DNA of 40,295 bases from Stentor coeruleus. Its lineage: Eukaryota; Ciliophora; Heterotrichea; Heterotrichida; Stentoridae. The position numbers were made by a program, and so were the translations under genes. Location: the NCBI GenBank assembly GCA_001970955.1, contig MPUH01000683.1, positions 1 to 40,295 on the forward strand. The letters are read 5' to 3'. Below the pieces are notes generated by a model. The model was not told the origin of the DNA, made no database searches, and saw only the letters and a program-made list of their open reading frames with translations. Below are positions 9,020-20,200 of this stretch, piece after piece (position 1 is the first letter of the stretch; each line of letters starts with the position of its first letter).

Positions 9020-9829
9020 ATGGAAGGTATAGATTCGCAGATTGCAACCTGGCTAACTAGGAGATACCCTGTGGAAGAGCCTTACATTTTGCCCCAAGAT
9101 CAACGAGATTCACTGAACCGAAGAAATGAAGTATTCCAAAGACTAGTTAGCGAATTCCCAGTTAGTGTTGGAAAAGAAGCCTCTCGTAAAGAGCGTGAAG
9201 AAAAAACATTTGAGAATAATTCTGACTCTACTCTCACATACGGAGAAGTAGATTTTATTTCTATAGGGGAAGTTTTTTACACTATAGAACATCGCTTCAA
9301 ATGCCTTCCAAAAGACGGTGTTTTCTATGATTTAGGATCTGGAACTGGTAAAGGAGTCATTGCTGGAGCTTTACTTGGGACATTTACAACAAGCAAAGGT
9401 ATCGAACTTCTTGAAGGTCTTTATGCTATCTCAGAACAGATTAAAGTTGTATATGATCAAAATTTCCCAGCAATGAAAAATGAAAATCAAGATCTTTGGC
9501 CAGTCTCATCAAGCGTAGAATTCATCAACAGCGATTTTTTCAAAGTCGACTGGAGTGATGCTAGCTTTATCTTTGCCAATTCAACCTGTTTTGATCATAG
9601 CATGATGCAGCGAATCGGTCAAGTGAAACTCCGTCATGGGACAATAGGGATTTCTTTTACAAAGACTATTCCAGGAAATAACTGGATAGTCTTAGAAAGT
9701 ATTAAAAAAAACATGAGCTGGGGAGAAGCCACAGTATATATTCAAAGATATGCAGACACAGCAGAAATTGAGCGTGTGGCTGAGCAACTTAAAGAAAAAC
9801 CAGTTATTGAAAATGAAGACTTAGAATAG
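9020..9829 (+). CDS. DOT1-like SAM-dependent methyltransferase
   Basis: This 269-aa protein has a seven-strand methyltransferase fold. Motif I is VFYDLGSGTGKGV near residue 102, followed by an acidic residue ending strand 2 (KGIELLEGLYA). NSDFFKVDWSDASF and FIFANSTCFD correspond to the DOT1 region that lines the SAM pocket. DOT1 proteins methylate histone H3 Lys79, but protists carry many DOT1-fold enzymes with other or unknown substrates, so the target is uncertain. The protein is little more than the catalytic core, without DOT1L's long nucleosome-binding tail. The ATGG start directly follows TATATAA. It converges with the PKG gene, with 31 nt between the stops. Confidence 0.78.
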   Translation: MEGIDSQIATWLTRRYPVEEPYILPQDQRDSLNRRNEVFQRLVSEFPVSVGKEASRKEREEKTFENNSDSTLTYGEVDFISIGEVFYTIEHRFKCLPKDGVFYDLGSGTGKGVIAGALLGTFTTSKGIELLEGLYAISEQIKVVYDQNFPAMKNENQDLWPVSSSVEFINSDFFKVDWSDASFIFANSTCFDHSMMQRIGQVKLRHGTIGISFTKTIPGNNWIVLESIKKNMSWGEATVYIQRYADTAEIERVAEQLKEKPVIENEDLE

Positions 9830-9860
9830 TTTAGTTAACCTTTATTTTGGATGCTAATAA

Positions 9861-12470
9861 CTAAAAGTCTTGGTCCCAGTTTTCAGGAATATTAGCCCTG
9901 CGGTTTTTACTTGAAGGCGGCTCATCAGCAGATTCTTCTTTGGTTATGATTTCGTTAATATCTCTTGAACTTTTCATAGCGCTTTGGATTTCTCGAGTTA
10001 AATCAGGCAACCGGGGTTTATAAGGTGTTGGCATTTGTCTGTTAATAAGAGCATCCCAGTTAAAACCATGGAACCAAGGATGACTTTTAAGATTGTTGAT
10101 ACTTCCTCCAGTACGCATAGCAGGATTTTTCGAAAGCAACTGTTCAATCATAGGCTTGCAAGGCATACGAATATCTACGAAGCTAGGGTAAACAAGTTTG
10201 CGTTGAATGACTTTTTCATAAATAACATAAGGATCTTCTTCATCTTCTCCAAATGGAACCCCGCCACATACAAATTCATAAATCATAATACCAATAGACC
10301 AGTAGTCTGCAGCCAAACCATAACCTTTGCCAGTAATAACCTCAGGAGCCATATAATGAGGAGTTCCTACTACAGTATATGTTCTACCTTGAACTATTTT
10401 TGCTATACCAAAATCAATGAGCTTAGGGTATCCTTCATCATCTATCATTACATTTTCTGGTTTTAAGTCACGATATATTATATCTCGTTCATGTAAATGC
10501 TCAAACATCAACACAAGACATGCTATATAGAATTTAGAGTCCCTATCTGATACAAGATTTAATTGACGAAGGACGTCAAAAAGGTCCAAACCTCTGACAA
10601 ACTCTGTGAGAAAATAAATTCGACGAGAATCTTTAAATGTCCTTACAAGCTTTAGTATCATAGAATGGTCAAGTTGAAGGAGGATTTTCCTTTCTAAGAC
10701 AAGGTTTTCTTGTATTTCATATCTTTCAATTTTCTTTCTAGATACTGTTTTCAATGCATATAGCCTAGAACGATTCTTGTCTGCTACAAGAAACACGTTT
10801 CCAAACATTCCTTTGCCTAGAATTTTTACACACACCAAGTCAGCTAAAGAAATATTGTCATCTTGAAGTTCAATACGTTTAACAAGATTTTGCCTGATAT
10901 TTTCATCTATTAATCTTAAGAAATCTTGTCTGTGTAATACCCAACAACTTACATTTCCACTTGCTATTACTGTTGCTGTACGGCTTTCATTAAATAATAC
11001 GCTTCTTTCACCAAAGTAATCAAGTTTTGTTATAGATCTAACAGAAGCACCATCACGAATCACATCAACTCTACCTGATTTAATAATATAAAAAGACTCT
11101 CCTGGAGTGTTTTGGTGTATAATCACATCACCATTTTCAAAATCTTGAATTCTTAAAGCTGTTATCAAGCTACTGAGCTTTTCTTGAGATAATCCTCGGA
11201 GGACTTGAACACGTTTCAAAGCTGCTAAAGCTTCATTGTTTGCTGTGGCTTGCTCAAAATGCCCGCCAATACTCTCTTCAAACTGTTGTCTACTAACTTC
11301 AGCAATATCACAATCAGAATCAGCTATAATTTCTTCTTCATATACAGTATTACTACTAACCGCTATATCTTTATCACCCAGACAAATCAATACATCTCCA
11401 ACAATAGTTCCAGATCTAGTTTTCAATTTTCCTTTAAGTAAAATAAACAATTTAGCTCCCTTGTTAAATCCAGCAGGTATCACAATTCTACCTTTAAGAT
11501 ATGTTTCAACTCTCATCAAACTAATCAATCTAGAAATTTGTTCACTATCCAGTTTAGAAAGCACTTCACTTCTATCTATAGCCATTCGTTTTGAATTTTG
11601 ATAAATAATTTGCTGAAGTTGACTACCAAGAACTTTTGTAAGTCGGTCTCTTCCTAATGCTACACATTTAACATCAGTTATCCCAACAACACTAGCAGTT
11701 CTAACACAATTGTATAGTAAAGCTTGCTCACCAAAAAATTCTCCTCGAGACATTTCTCTGATATCTTTCCCTCCTTGTGAGCACATAACACTTCCTTCTT
11801 TAATAATGAAGAAGAGATCTCCAGGGTCACCTTCATTAACAATTCTTTCTTTTGCCCTGTATTTAAGTGTAGATAATGATCCTACTAAAGTTTCTTTTTG
11901 AATCGAAGTCAATGCTTGGAAAAGTGGAACACTTTCTATGAAACGTTTATTTTCTTGATAGTTCTGAGCATTTACACTTTCTACTGCACTGCGAAATGTT
12001 TTACGATCTAAACCCCACATAGTAGAACGATCCACAGTTAAAACTGTAGCTGAACGTACAGAATCATGAAGAAGAGCTAATTCACCAAAACTATCGCCTG
12101 GGTTAAGGACGTTAACTTTTCTTGAGTTTACAAGTACTTCAAGTTGACCTGATGCTACGACAAAAAAATTAACACCTGGTTGTTGTTGCTCAAATACTAT
12201 TTCATGAGGAGCTAGAGTATAATATTTCATCTGGCTGATCAAAGTTGCACGGTTTTCTTCGCTTAGACTTGTGAAGATAAAGTGCTTTCCTAATGCATTT
12301 GTTATCATCTCAATATCTCGAGGACCTTTTGGCTTATCAACAACCAGTGCATTTGGAGCATCTATGGCTACCCTACTGACACGCCTTGCGTCGTTTACTG
12401 GAGCACGCTTTTTAGCAGGATTTCTTGGCAAGTGGTGTAAAGAAGACTTAGACTCCTCTTTGCGATCCAT
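9861..12470 (-). CDS. PKG: cGMP-dependent protein kinase with four cyclic-nucleotide domains
   Basis: This 869-aa kinase has the layout of alveolate PKG (Plasmodium PKG is about 850 aa). Cyclic-nucleotide domains lie near 64-160, 180-290, 305-400 and 420-525. Domains 1, 2 and 4 keep the phosphate cassette (FGELALLHDSVRSATV, FGEQALLYNCVRTASV, FGERSVLFNESRTATV). The Ser/Thr after the cassette Arg favours cGMP. Domain 3 has lost the cassette, as in apicomplexan PKG. The AGC kinase domain (about 545-805) has GKGMFGNV, Lys574, YRDLKPEN (Asp667) and DFG (Asp687). The gatekeeper appears to be Thr622 (YFLTEF), the small type seen in apicomplexan PKG. An early RRVS (about residues 29-32) could be an autoinhibitory or autophosphorylation site, which is inferred. 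TTTAATATAAAATGG is the start context. Its likely activator, a guanylyl cyclase, is encoded nearby. Confidence 0.95.
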   Translation of the reverse strand: MDRKEESKSSLHHLPRNPAKKRAPVNDARRVSRVAIDAPNALVVDKPKGPRDIEMITNALGKHFIFTSLSEENRATLISQMKYYTLAPHEIVFEQQQPGVNFFVVASGQLEVLVNSRKVNVLNPGDSFGELALLHDSVRSATVLTVDRSTMWGLDRKTFRSAVESVNAQNYQENKRFIESVPLFQALTSIQKETLVGSLSTLKYRAKERIVNEGDPGDLFFIIKEGSVMCSQGGKDIREMSRGEFFGEQALLYNCVRTASVVGITDVKCVALGRDRLTKVLGSQLQQIIYQNSKRMAIDRSEVLSKLDSEQISRLISLMRVETYLKGRIVIPAGFNKGAKLFILLKGKLKTRSGTIVGDVLICLGDKDIAVSSNTVYEEEIIADSDCDIAEVSRQQFEESIGGHFEQATANNEALAALKRVQVLRGLSQEKLSSLITALRIQDFENGDVIIHQNTPGESFYIIKSGRVDVIRDGASVRSITKLDYFGERSVLFNESRTATVIASGNVSCWVLHRQDFLRLIDENIRQNLVKRIELQDDNISLADLVCVKILGKGMFGNVFLVADKNRSRLYALKTVSRKKIERYEIQENLVLERKILLQLDHSMILKLVRTFKDSRRIYFLTEFVRGLDLFDVLRQLNLVSDRDSKFYIACLVLMFEHLHERDIIYRDLKPENVMIDDEGYPKLIDFGIAKIVQGRTYTVVGTPHYMAPEVITGKGYGLAADYWSIGIMIYEFVCGGVPFGEDEEDPYVIYEKVIQRKLVYPSFVDIRMPCKPMIEQLLSKNPAMRTGGSINNLKSHPWFHGFNWDALINRQMPTPYKPRLPDLTREIQSAMKSSRDINEIITKEESADEPPSSKNRRANIPENWDQDF

Positions 12471-12968
12471 TTTATATTAAAGAAAATTCACGAAGAAAAA
12501 TTAGTTAAAATTAACACATTGAATTAAGTATTTTATTAGAAAGTAAATAATTTATGGAAATATTTATAGGAATACTGATTTAATCAATAAATATTATTCT
12601 ATTCAGCCATTATATAAGTTAATTATCTCAGGAATAAAAATATATTTCAATAATAGTTTATTCATCATAATTTTTTATTAGCTTACACTTAACTCTAATT
12701 TTTAACCTTTTCTATTTAATCATCCCAGATATGATATATTATTCATCGCATTTACACATAAATAACTACTTAATTAGTATTTCTTATTTCTAACAAACTA
12801 AATTTTCAAATCATTAGACATTATAAGTGATAGTTCAGAGAAGCTTTCTTCCTGACCATGTCAAGTTTTTATATTGGTTTGATTTGACGCTAACTTCTTA
12901 TTCTTCATTTTGCAATTCTTTAAAAAAGTTTAATTTACTTTTCTAGCTTGAAGGGTTATAATTTTATT
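12471..12968. other. AT-rich divergent intergenic region
   Basis: About 500 bp lie between the PKG start and the RING gene start, presumably holding both promoters. A TATA-like TTAATATAAA box abuts the PKG start. No coding frame, repeat or RNA gene was recognised. Confidence 0.5.
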
Positions 12969-13331
12969 ATGAAGACTCGTTTTAAAGAAAAAGCTGAGAC
13001 ATGTGGTATATGTTTTGAGGAAATCGAATTTCAAGGAAAGATCAATTGTTGCTCTCATCTATTCTGTTTTAAGTGTATCAAAAAGTGGAGTGATGTAAAA
13101 TATATTCAGAATGAAAATTCTTGTCCAATATGCAAGAGTAGATTCGCAAGCATAACCAAAATTGCTAGAAGGAAAGAATATAAAAAATCAAGAAACAATG
13201 TAAATTTTGTGAAAACTAAAAATCAAGAAAGAATCATAAGTCATTCTGAATTTATTATGCTTTTACAAGCAGCTTCCAATATTCTGACAAGTGAATTGCA
13301 TAGCTTGTTAGCCTTTTCATTTACCAAATAA
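12969..13331 (+). CDS. Small RING-finger protein
   Basis: This protein of about 120 aa begins at ATG 12969 (MKTRFKEKAETCGIC); an upstream TTG extension is not credible. A classic C3HC4 RING occupies residues 12-60: CGIC, then CCSHLFCFKCIKKW, then CPICKSRF. The Trp after the sixth Cys and the His ligand are typical of E2-binding RINGs, so it is probably an E3 ubiquitin ligase. The rest is basic (RRKEYKKSRNN) and then helical. It resembles the RING of PHRF1/TOPORS-type proteins, but the assignment to a subfamily is weak. It sits between PKG and the CCCH gene on the same strand as the latter. Confidence 0.8.
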   Translation: MKTRFKEKAETCGICFEEIEFQGKINCCSHLFCFKCIKKWSDVKYIQNENSCPICKSRFASITKIARRKEYKKSRNNVNFVKTKNQERIISHSEFIMLLQAASNILTSELHSLLAFSFTK

Positions 13332-13724
13332 AGTGAATAATTTACTTAGATAAGCAGTATATAGTAACTATTAGATTTTATATTTACTCAAATTTGAAAA
13401 ACGCTAGTATATTTTATTGTCTAAAACTAAGATATTAGTAATAAAAAATATTTGTAAATATACTTTATGGAGATTTTTTCTAGATAATTAATCATTCAGT
13501 TGCTTATATCAAGAAATTGTAAGCCTGATATTTATAATTTATTTCAAGGATTAATTCCTAATTATAATCTTTTAATTTTATCTTTGTGTTTATATTTAAG
13601 TTTAGGTTTTAAAGCTTCTAATTGGTTTTTTATCGAAGTTAAAGATTTCGAGTATCTAAAGATTAAATCTTCGAAATCTTTAAAAATGCATTTTTATCTG
13701 CAATCTGATAAATATAATAATAAA
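13332..13724. other. Intergenic leader of the CCCH gene, with an inverted repeat
   Basis: The frame of the next gene is open back to 13500, but that part is AT-coded, starts at TTG and shows no domain. I treat it as non-coding, though a start at ATG 13686 is possible. The region contains a perfect 11-bp inverted repeat (separate entry). Confidence 0.4.
13641..13681. repeat. Perfect 11-bp inverted repeat with 19-nt loop
   Basis: AAAGATTTCGA at 13641-13651 is the reverse complement of TCGAAATCTTT at 13671-13681. The loop holds a further small dyad (AGATTAAATCT). It lies just before the CCCH gene and could form a hairpin or a dyadic protein-binding site. No function is demonstrated. Confidence 0.65.
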
Positions 13725-14072
13725 ATGCTCTTAACTGAAAGATTCTGCCCTAAAAACCAATTCCAGCAAGAGACACGGAAGCTCAAAAGAAACCTTAATG
13801 AAAGCTTCCAAAACAATAAATACAAAACAGAGATATGCAAGAATTGGTTAGCAGGCCAGTGTAAATTTGGTTATCACTGCATTTTCGCCCATGGGTATGA
13901 AGAGAAGAAAAAAACAGTCGTGCAAAAAACTCAGACTTGTATAGCTTTCACCAAGGATCACTATTGCTCATACGGAGATAAATGCCAATATAAACATGAT
14001 CAAGGGGCTAAAAAAAGATTACCTATATTTGTTGCTATATTAGCCGGAAATAATGAAGGCTATAATAATTAA
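13725..14072 (+). CDS. CCCH zinc-finger RNA-binding protein (TIS11-like)
   Basis: This protein of about 115 aa has two CCCH fingers. The first is preceded by YKTEIC, the TIS11/TTP signature: C-x7-C-x5-C-x3-H in ICKNWLAGQCKFGYHC followed by IFAH. The second is C-x8-C-x5-C-x3-H in CIAFTKDHYCSYGDKC followed by QYKH. Such tandem fingers bind AU-rich mRNA elements and control stability or translation. The first finger has one residue fewer than the usual C-x8-C spacing. The start is chosen at ATG 13725, after TAAATATAATAATAAA, which resembles other start contexts here; ATG 13686 is the alternative and would add 13 residues. Confidence 0.78.
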   Translation: MLLTERFCPKNQFQQETRKLKRNLNESFQNNKYKTEICKNWLAGQCKFGYHCIFAHGYEEKKKTVVQKTQTCIAFTKDHYCSYGDKCQYKHDQGAKKRLPIFVAILAGNNEGYNN

Positions 14073-14109
14073 GTTTATTTAGCTAATTATCTTAATTATA
14101 AAGAAAGAA

Positions 14110-14249
14110 AACTGAACTTTGAGTTAATCTTCTGACCATGTATCCTGGCGATTAAGTGCTTGAAGGAAATAAGGGCTATTCTTGTGAAGGGTGCGACATA
14201 GCAAAAAAATTAAGGATGTAAATAGATTCGAGTATTTTGAGTAGAATTT
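14110..14249 (-). other. Duplicate and divergent copy of the guanylyl-cyclase C-terminus at a contig join
   Basis: Bases 14110-14173 repeat 14251-14314 (64 nt), which encode the last residues of the guanylyl cyclase. Unlike the other two joins, the repeat does not run up to the N. Bases 14174-14249 differ from the true gene yet stay open in the same minus-strand frame (for example ...CRTLHKNSPYFLQALNRQ). This is either an allelic or paralogous 3' end or chimeric read sequence, joined at the N at 14250. Confidence 0.6.
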
Positions 14250-14264
14250 NAACTGAACTTTGAG

Positions 14265-17200
14265 TTAATCTTCTGACCATGTATCCTGGCGATTAAGTGC
14301 TTGAAGGAAATAAGAGTTTAATGTGCGTTTTGTTGGTGAATGTTCAATACTCGTATTATGTATATATTCAAATCTCATAGGATCAGCTTTTGTAAGTAAA
14401 TTTCTTGTATCTTCACTAATGTTTATTTTACCTGGAGCTCCTCGGCTTTCCATCTTATTAGCAATTTCTACATCAGGGCCATAAATATCATATCTGACTA
14501 TATTTAACCCAGTAATTCCTGCAATCACATTGCCGGTATGTATTCCCACACGCATTTCTAGTTTATTTTCTATATTTTCAGTTAAATTGAATTTTTTAAT
14601 TGTTTTTATCATGTCTATAGCCATGTTAACCATATTAACACATTCTTTTACAGGATCACGAGAACCTCCTTCCCAGTCACCAAAGCTTAAAATCACATAG
14701 CAATCTCCAATTGTATGAACTTTGTAAACATCGTGCTTAACACAGAGTTCATCAAATTGAGTGAAAAGTTTCGAGAGCATACCAACTACTTGCATTGGAG
14801 TTTTTTGTTTTGACATAGCGGTAAAACCACAGATATCTGCATATATTATTGACACATCATAATATTGATCTGTTGTTGTTATCCCTTTTTCTAAATTTCT
14901 ATACACTGGTTTAGGCATCATCTGTTTAAGCAACTTTTCTGTATTTGAAATTTCGTTTTGCGCTTGATGCTGGAGTTCAAAAATATTTTTCGCGTGATAC
15001 TCTTTCATATAACTTGCACTAAGATTAAAGATAATAAAAGAGATGAGAAAGATTGTGTTTTCTACAAATTGAGAATTGTAATTGTAAAGATTAAATAGTG
15101 TCCAGACTACAATAGATACTACAGACATTATTAAAACTCTTTTTGAAAACATCCCTCCAATATGATTCATGATTATGTTATTATACATCAGTTCTAAAAT
15201 AGCACAGTTACTCATAGGATACACTTTATACATATTTATAATAGATGAAAATAAGCATAAAGCACACATGCTGGTTCTTATTAAAAAGTAGTATGGTTTC
15301 TTATATATTTTTTGGAAAAAAAATGTGAATAAAATCAAACCAGTAAGAACACATACTCTAAAACATATTTGCAAAGTTTGAAACCTAGCAATTGGATGAA
15401 AGCTTATATAGGCAAAAGTTGTACATGAATTAATAAGATAGGTAGCACATGTTAATACAAGCCCTTTACGATAATTATGAAAATTTGTCTTGAGGACATG
15501 CAATACAAATTCTCTCTGTTTGGTTTTATCTTTAAAGGTATTACTTGCTAGACTAATTCTCTTTTTATCTTCCAGATCAGATTTTTCACTGTTAAGCTTT
15601 TCTATTGAAAAACTTGTTGCGCTTCTTAATAGTTTTGAAGGCCTTCTTTTATCAGGGATTAAAGGAACTGTAGAAAAGTCTATTTCTGCTGGGGTAATTT
15701 GACTAGAAGAGTTTTTTATAGGGAAACCTTTTTTATCGAAAATTGTCATTCTTCGAGGGATCCTGATTTTACTCTGCTTTTTGCTAACAAAATAAGTATC
15801 GGTATATCCTTCAATGCCTTTGTATGTAATTGAATCAAGCTCAAAACTCCATTCTTCATATCTCACTTGGTCATATGTGCTTTCAGAAATTCTGATTGTA
15901 TCAGGTTTGGTAATTGTTGAGCACATTCTACTTGCTATATTTATAGTATCTCCCACTAAAGAAAATTGAGGTTTATGGCTGCCAACAACTCCAGCAATAG
16001 CATCACCAGTATTTATACCAATTTTTACACTGAACTTTCGATTGTTTTTCAAGTATACAGGACCCATCTTCTTCAATATATCTAATGCTAGTTCCACAAC
16101 TCTAACTGCTGGAGATTTTGATTGTTGCTCCTCGTTTAATACTTCTGAACTTTTTAAACCTCCACAAACCATATATGTTTTATTCACTGTTTCTATTTTA
16201 GTAACTCCATGCTTGATACAAAGATTATCAAGTATGCTAAAAAATTTATCAAGCAAATCGATAAGTTCTTGAGGTGAATGCTCTGAACATATTTTATCAA
16301 AATCGCAAATATCACAAAAAAGCACTGAAACATCAAACTGTTGTTCAGCAATATATCTTATCCCATGAGATACTCTATCTTTGACTAAATTTGGAAGGAG
16401 ATTACCTAAGATTTTTTGACCTTTCTGATATTCGCTTTCTAGTTTTTTTAGTAATACAAAGCTCTTTCGTTTTGAAAACTCAATTGTATAGCCTACATAA
16501 GCACTTATGATACTTATTGATAATAATAAAGTCGTGTAATCTATTGTAATTATTGTCAAGTCCAGATCAGATAAAAAAGTACTATATATAACTATTGTTC
16601 TTATCAAATAGACCAATAAGAAACCTGCCCAAATGAAAATAATTTTATATGTGCTTACAGAAAAAACAACAAATACAAGCACTGGAGATACTGCAGTACT
16701 AATCGAATCATCATTTGTGCTTATAAATTCCACAATAGCCTTTATAAGTAATGATAAAATAATAGCTAGTGTAATTATAATATCATAGTGTCTAAGGAAA
16801 AATGGTGTATATATAAAAATCACCATAAACAATGTAAAGCAAACAGACAAAATCCTTAAAGCAAATATAAATGGAGAATTGTAATTACTAGCAAGATCGT
16901 AAATTGTCCATATAAGATTTGAAACAAATATAATAATTAGCATAACTTTAGAAAACTTTAACGATTTTTCTCCTGAATAAGCCATATACAGTTTTTCAGT
17001 TGCAGTATTATGAAATTTTAAAGAAAATGCACCCATAGAAAAATCTGAGTTTTGATTGCTATTTTTTTCTGATAGTTTTTTGTTTTTGTTTATGAAAATA
17101 GATGAAAAGTTATTTGCGTAGTTATAAATTTTGTAGAATATTTTATTAGATTCAGGGAAGTTATCATGTGTAGCTGGGGCGATTTTATATTTATCAGAAG

Positions 17201-20200
17201 ATTTTTTTAATAAAACTTTTAAAAGAAATACTTTAGTGAATGATATTGCAAAATTAGTAAAAGGGACTAGCCAAATAGCACTACTTAACTGCGCTCTACT
17301 GAAGATATTAATAAAATTCCCAGATAATGCTTCAGTTGGTATTTCTGTATAATCATACAAAGCTATATATGCTATTGCAAAAATTGGACATGAAACGGTA
17401 ATAAGAATAAAACCAAGAGTCCACTCTTTCATAAGAAGAAAAACTGTCACAGTAGCTGTTAAGACAACTATTAAAAATGTGCTTGTCCCTGTTAAAATAA
17501 AGCTTTCATTATAACCACCTTGTTCAATACCAGTATTCCCAACAACTACAATAGTAAAAATCAGTAAACTTTCTACAACTGCTAAAAATATCCATTGCAT
17601 CATAGTTTTCGCATTAAATAACTTTGAATGAATTCCTGAACTATAAAGAATAGGTATAGATAAAACTGTTTCTCGTGGAAGGTCTTTGTCTGTTATAGCA
17701 AGAATTATTATTGGCACAGCTGTGAAAAATATATTATAAGACATAAGAAGCCAAGAGTCATAAAGAGCTGTTCCACTGAACATACTTAAAAAAGCAAAAT
17801 AGAACATTGGAAGTACTAAGAGAAAGTTTTTATAAAAAGAATATAGAATTAGTCGAGATATGCGGGAATAATTCCATCGGCCATGAGTGAAAAGTAAAGG
17901 ATAAAGGTACTTGAATTTTGAAATTGCATAATCACTGTTGTTTACAGCTTGAAGACCTTCTTGACCTATTATTCCAACTCCAACATGAGCTTTTTGGATC
18001 ATTGGAACATCATTTGCACCATCACCAATTGAAAGAGTTATGGGCTTAAATGCTAAGTGTTCTTTTACTAATTTAACAACTTTAGCCTTCTGTGAAGGTG
18101 ATACACGACAGCAGATAACAGTAATAGAACAACATCCAAGCATGAGAAAATATTTCATAGCTTCAATATCAGAAAGCACATATAAAAGAGATTGGCCATC
18201 AACAATTAAAGCTATATTCAAATCATTTAGCAAAGATATAAATTCTTTTTCTTTTTTATCATTTGAATTATTTGCTCTTTGGCTATCACTTTTAAATAGG
18301 TTAATCACATCGTTATTTTCTGAAATGTTATTTGATTTTAAGTATTGATTCAAGGTTGTTTTAAGTATTGCTTTTGCTGATTCTACTGAGTTTATGTTTA
18401 ATTTAATCAGTTTTGTTTCAAAGTTCATTAGCTTACAACGATATCCAATATTAATAGCAGTTTCTTGTTTATCTCCAGTTAACATCCACACTTTAATCCC
18501 AGCAGCTAAGAATTTTGTTATTGTTTCTGGAACTTCTTCTTGGATTTTATCTTCAATACCTGTAATTCCCACAACTTGTAGATTAGTTTCAAATTCTTCA
18601 GCAACTTCTTCTAATCTTTTATCTCTGTCTGACATTGCATTTTTCGCCTTTTCGTACTTTTTTTTATAATCAGTTAATTGATCTTTAGTCAATTCTTTTC
18701 TAGCTATAATTAAAACCCTTAGCCCTTCAGAAGCAAAATAATTAAGCACACAATTAAATTCTTCAATTTCTTCTACGTTTCCATTAACTCTATTTAATAA
18801 AACATTATCTGCTCCTTTACACAGTAAAATTCCAAATGCATTTCTTTGACTATCTAGTGTTTCTAAGACTATTGACATACGTTTACGTTCTGATGTAAAT
18901 TGATGAAGTCCAATAATTCTATAATTATGCATTATCCCTTTAATTTCCAAAGTACAAACTCCAGCAAAGTTACTAATAAAACTGTATCCTAAACAATGAG
19001 CGGCTAATACTAATGCTTCCTCATCAGGTGAAGAGGCTTGAAATTTTAAAGTTTCATCTTTATGAGCAATGACAGTATGGCATAAACTGATTACTTCCAA
19101 AAAATCTGGGATAACTGGATTAGACCCTGAATTGAGATCAGAGATTATTGCTGGATCGCAAAATTTACGGTTTTCTTTATTAATTTCTGATTCCGCATAT
19201 TCTGGTTTTGAATATGTTTTGCCGTTAATCCAGCATTTTTTCAGCTTCATTTGATTTTCAGTCAATGTCCCTGTTTTATCTGAAAAAATAAACTCAATTT
19301 GCCCAAGGTTTTCATTAAGTTCTATAGAACTTACCTGTGCAGGAGTGCCTGTTTTTGAGCTATATAAATTCAAATCCCATTGAATAAATTTTGACTGGAA
19401 AAGCCTAACTATATCCATAGACACATAAAGTGATATTGGAACTAGGTTGTTAAATAATATAACAAATGTAAAAAAACTGACAAACTCATTTTGTGGGTCT
19501 TGGTCTGAGTAAATTTTATATTCTGTAGGGTTTTTATAAGCCCTTACAACTGATATAGTTGTGCATATTACCGCCATAGCAAGCATAAACCCAAAAACAA
19601 CATATAAATATTTGTTTACTCTTTGCTCAAGACAACTATGCTTAAAAGAAGGCTTTTTCTGATTAAGCGCATATTTCGTTTCTGACCCTGTGTAAACAAC
19701 AAATGCCAGAACAGCTTTGGTATTTTTAATCATACTACCACGAAGAATTACATTGGAGTTATCTATAGATATGTTTTTAGGATGACTCTTAAGTTTTAAA
19801 CTCCCTATAAAACTAGAAAGATGAGTGTTTGGATTTTCAGTTTTAACAACTCCTTCATCAAGAAGATGAATCATTTTCATTGATCCTGGCACACCACCAT
19901 CAAAAATATCAGCAGTTGCATCTAAAGCATGTCGAACTTTCAAGTTAGTTTCTCCGTCTAAATTTGAAGTTTCCACGAAACACGCTTTATCAGGATATGT
20001 TGTAGCAAATATAACAACATCAGCTGGAACTTGCTCATCTTCTTCTAGGACCAAAATATTTCCAACACTAATTTCTTTCCATTTTATTTGCTGAAAATCT
20101 TCGTTCTTGTCATTCCAAATCCTTGCAGGTCTATTGTTAATTTCCTTATCGTTTTTATATCTTTTAAGATCCTGGTAAGCATCTTTAGCTAATGTGGTGA

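Noticed and set aside
12948..12968. TTG-started extension of the RING protein
   Set aside because: Eukaryotic start should be ATG; the ATG at 12969 precedes the complete RING.
13500..13685. TTG-started extension of the CCCH protein
   Set aside because: Extension is AT-coded and lacks any domain; an ATG lies further in.
14174..14249. Genuine exon of the guanylyl cyclase
   Set aside because: The complete C-terminus already exists on the other side of the N; the segment is outside the continuous 2,072-codon frame.
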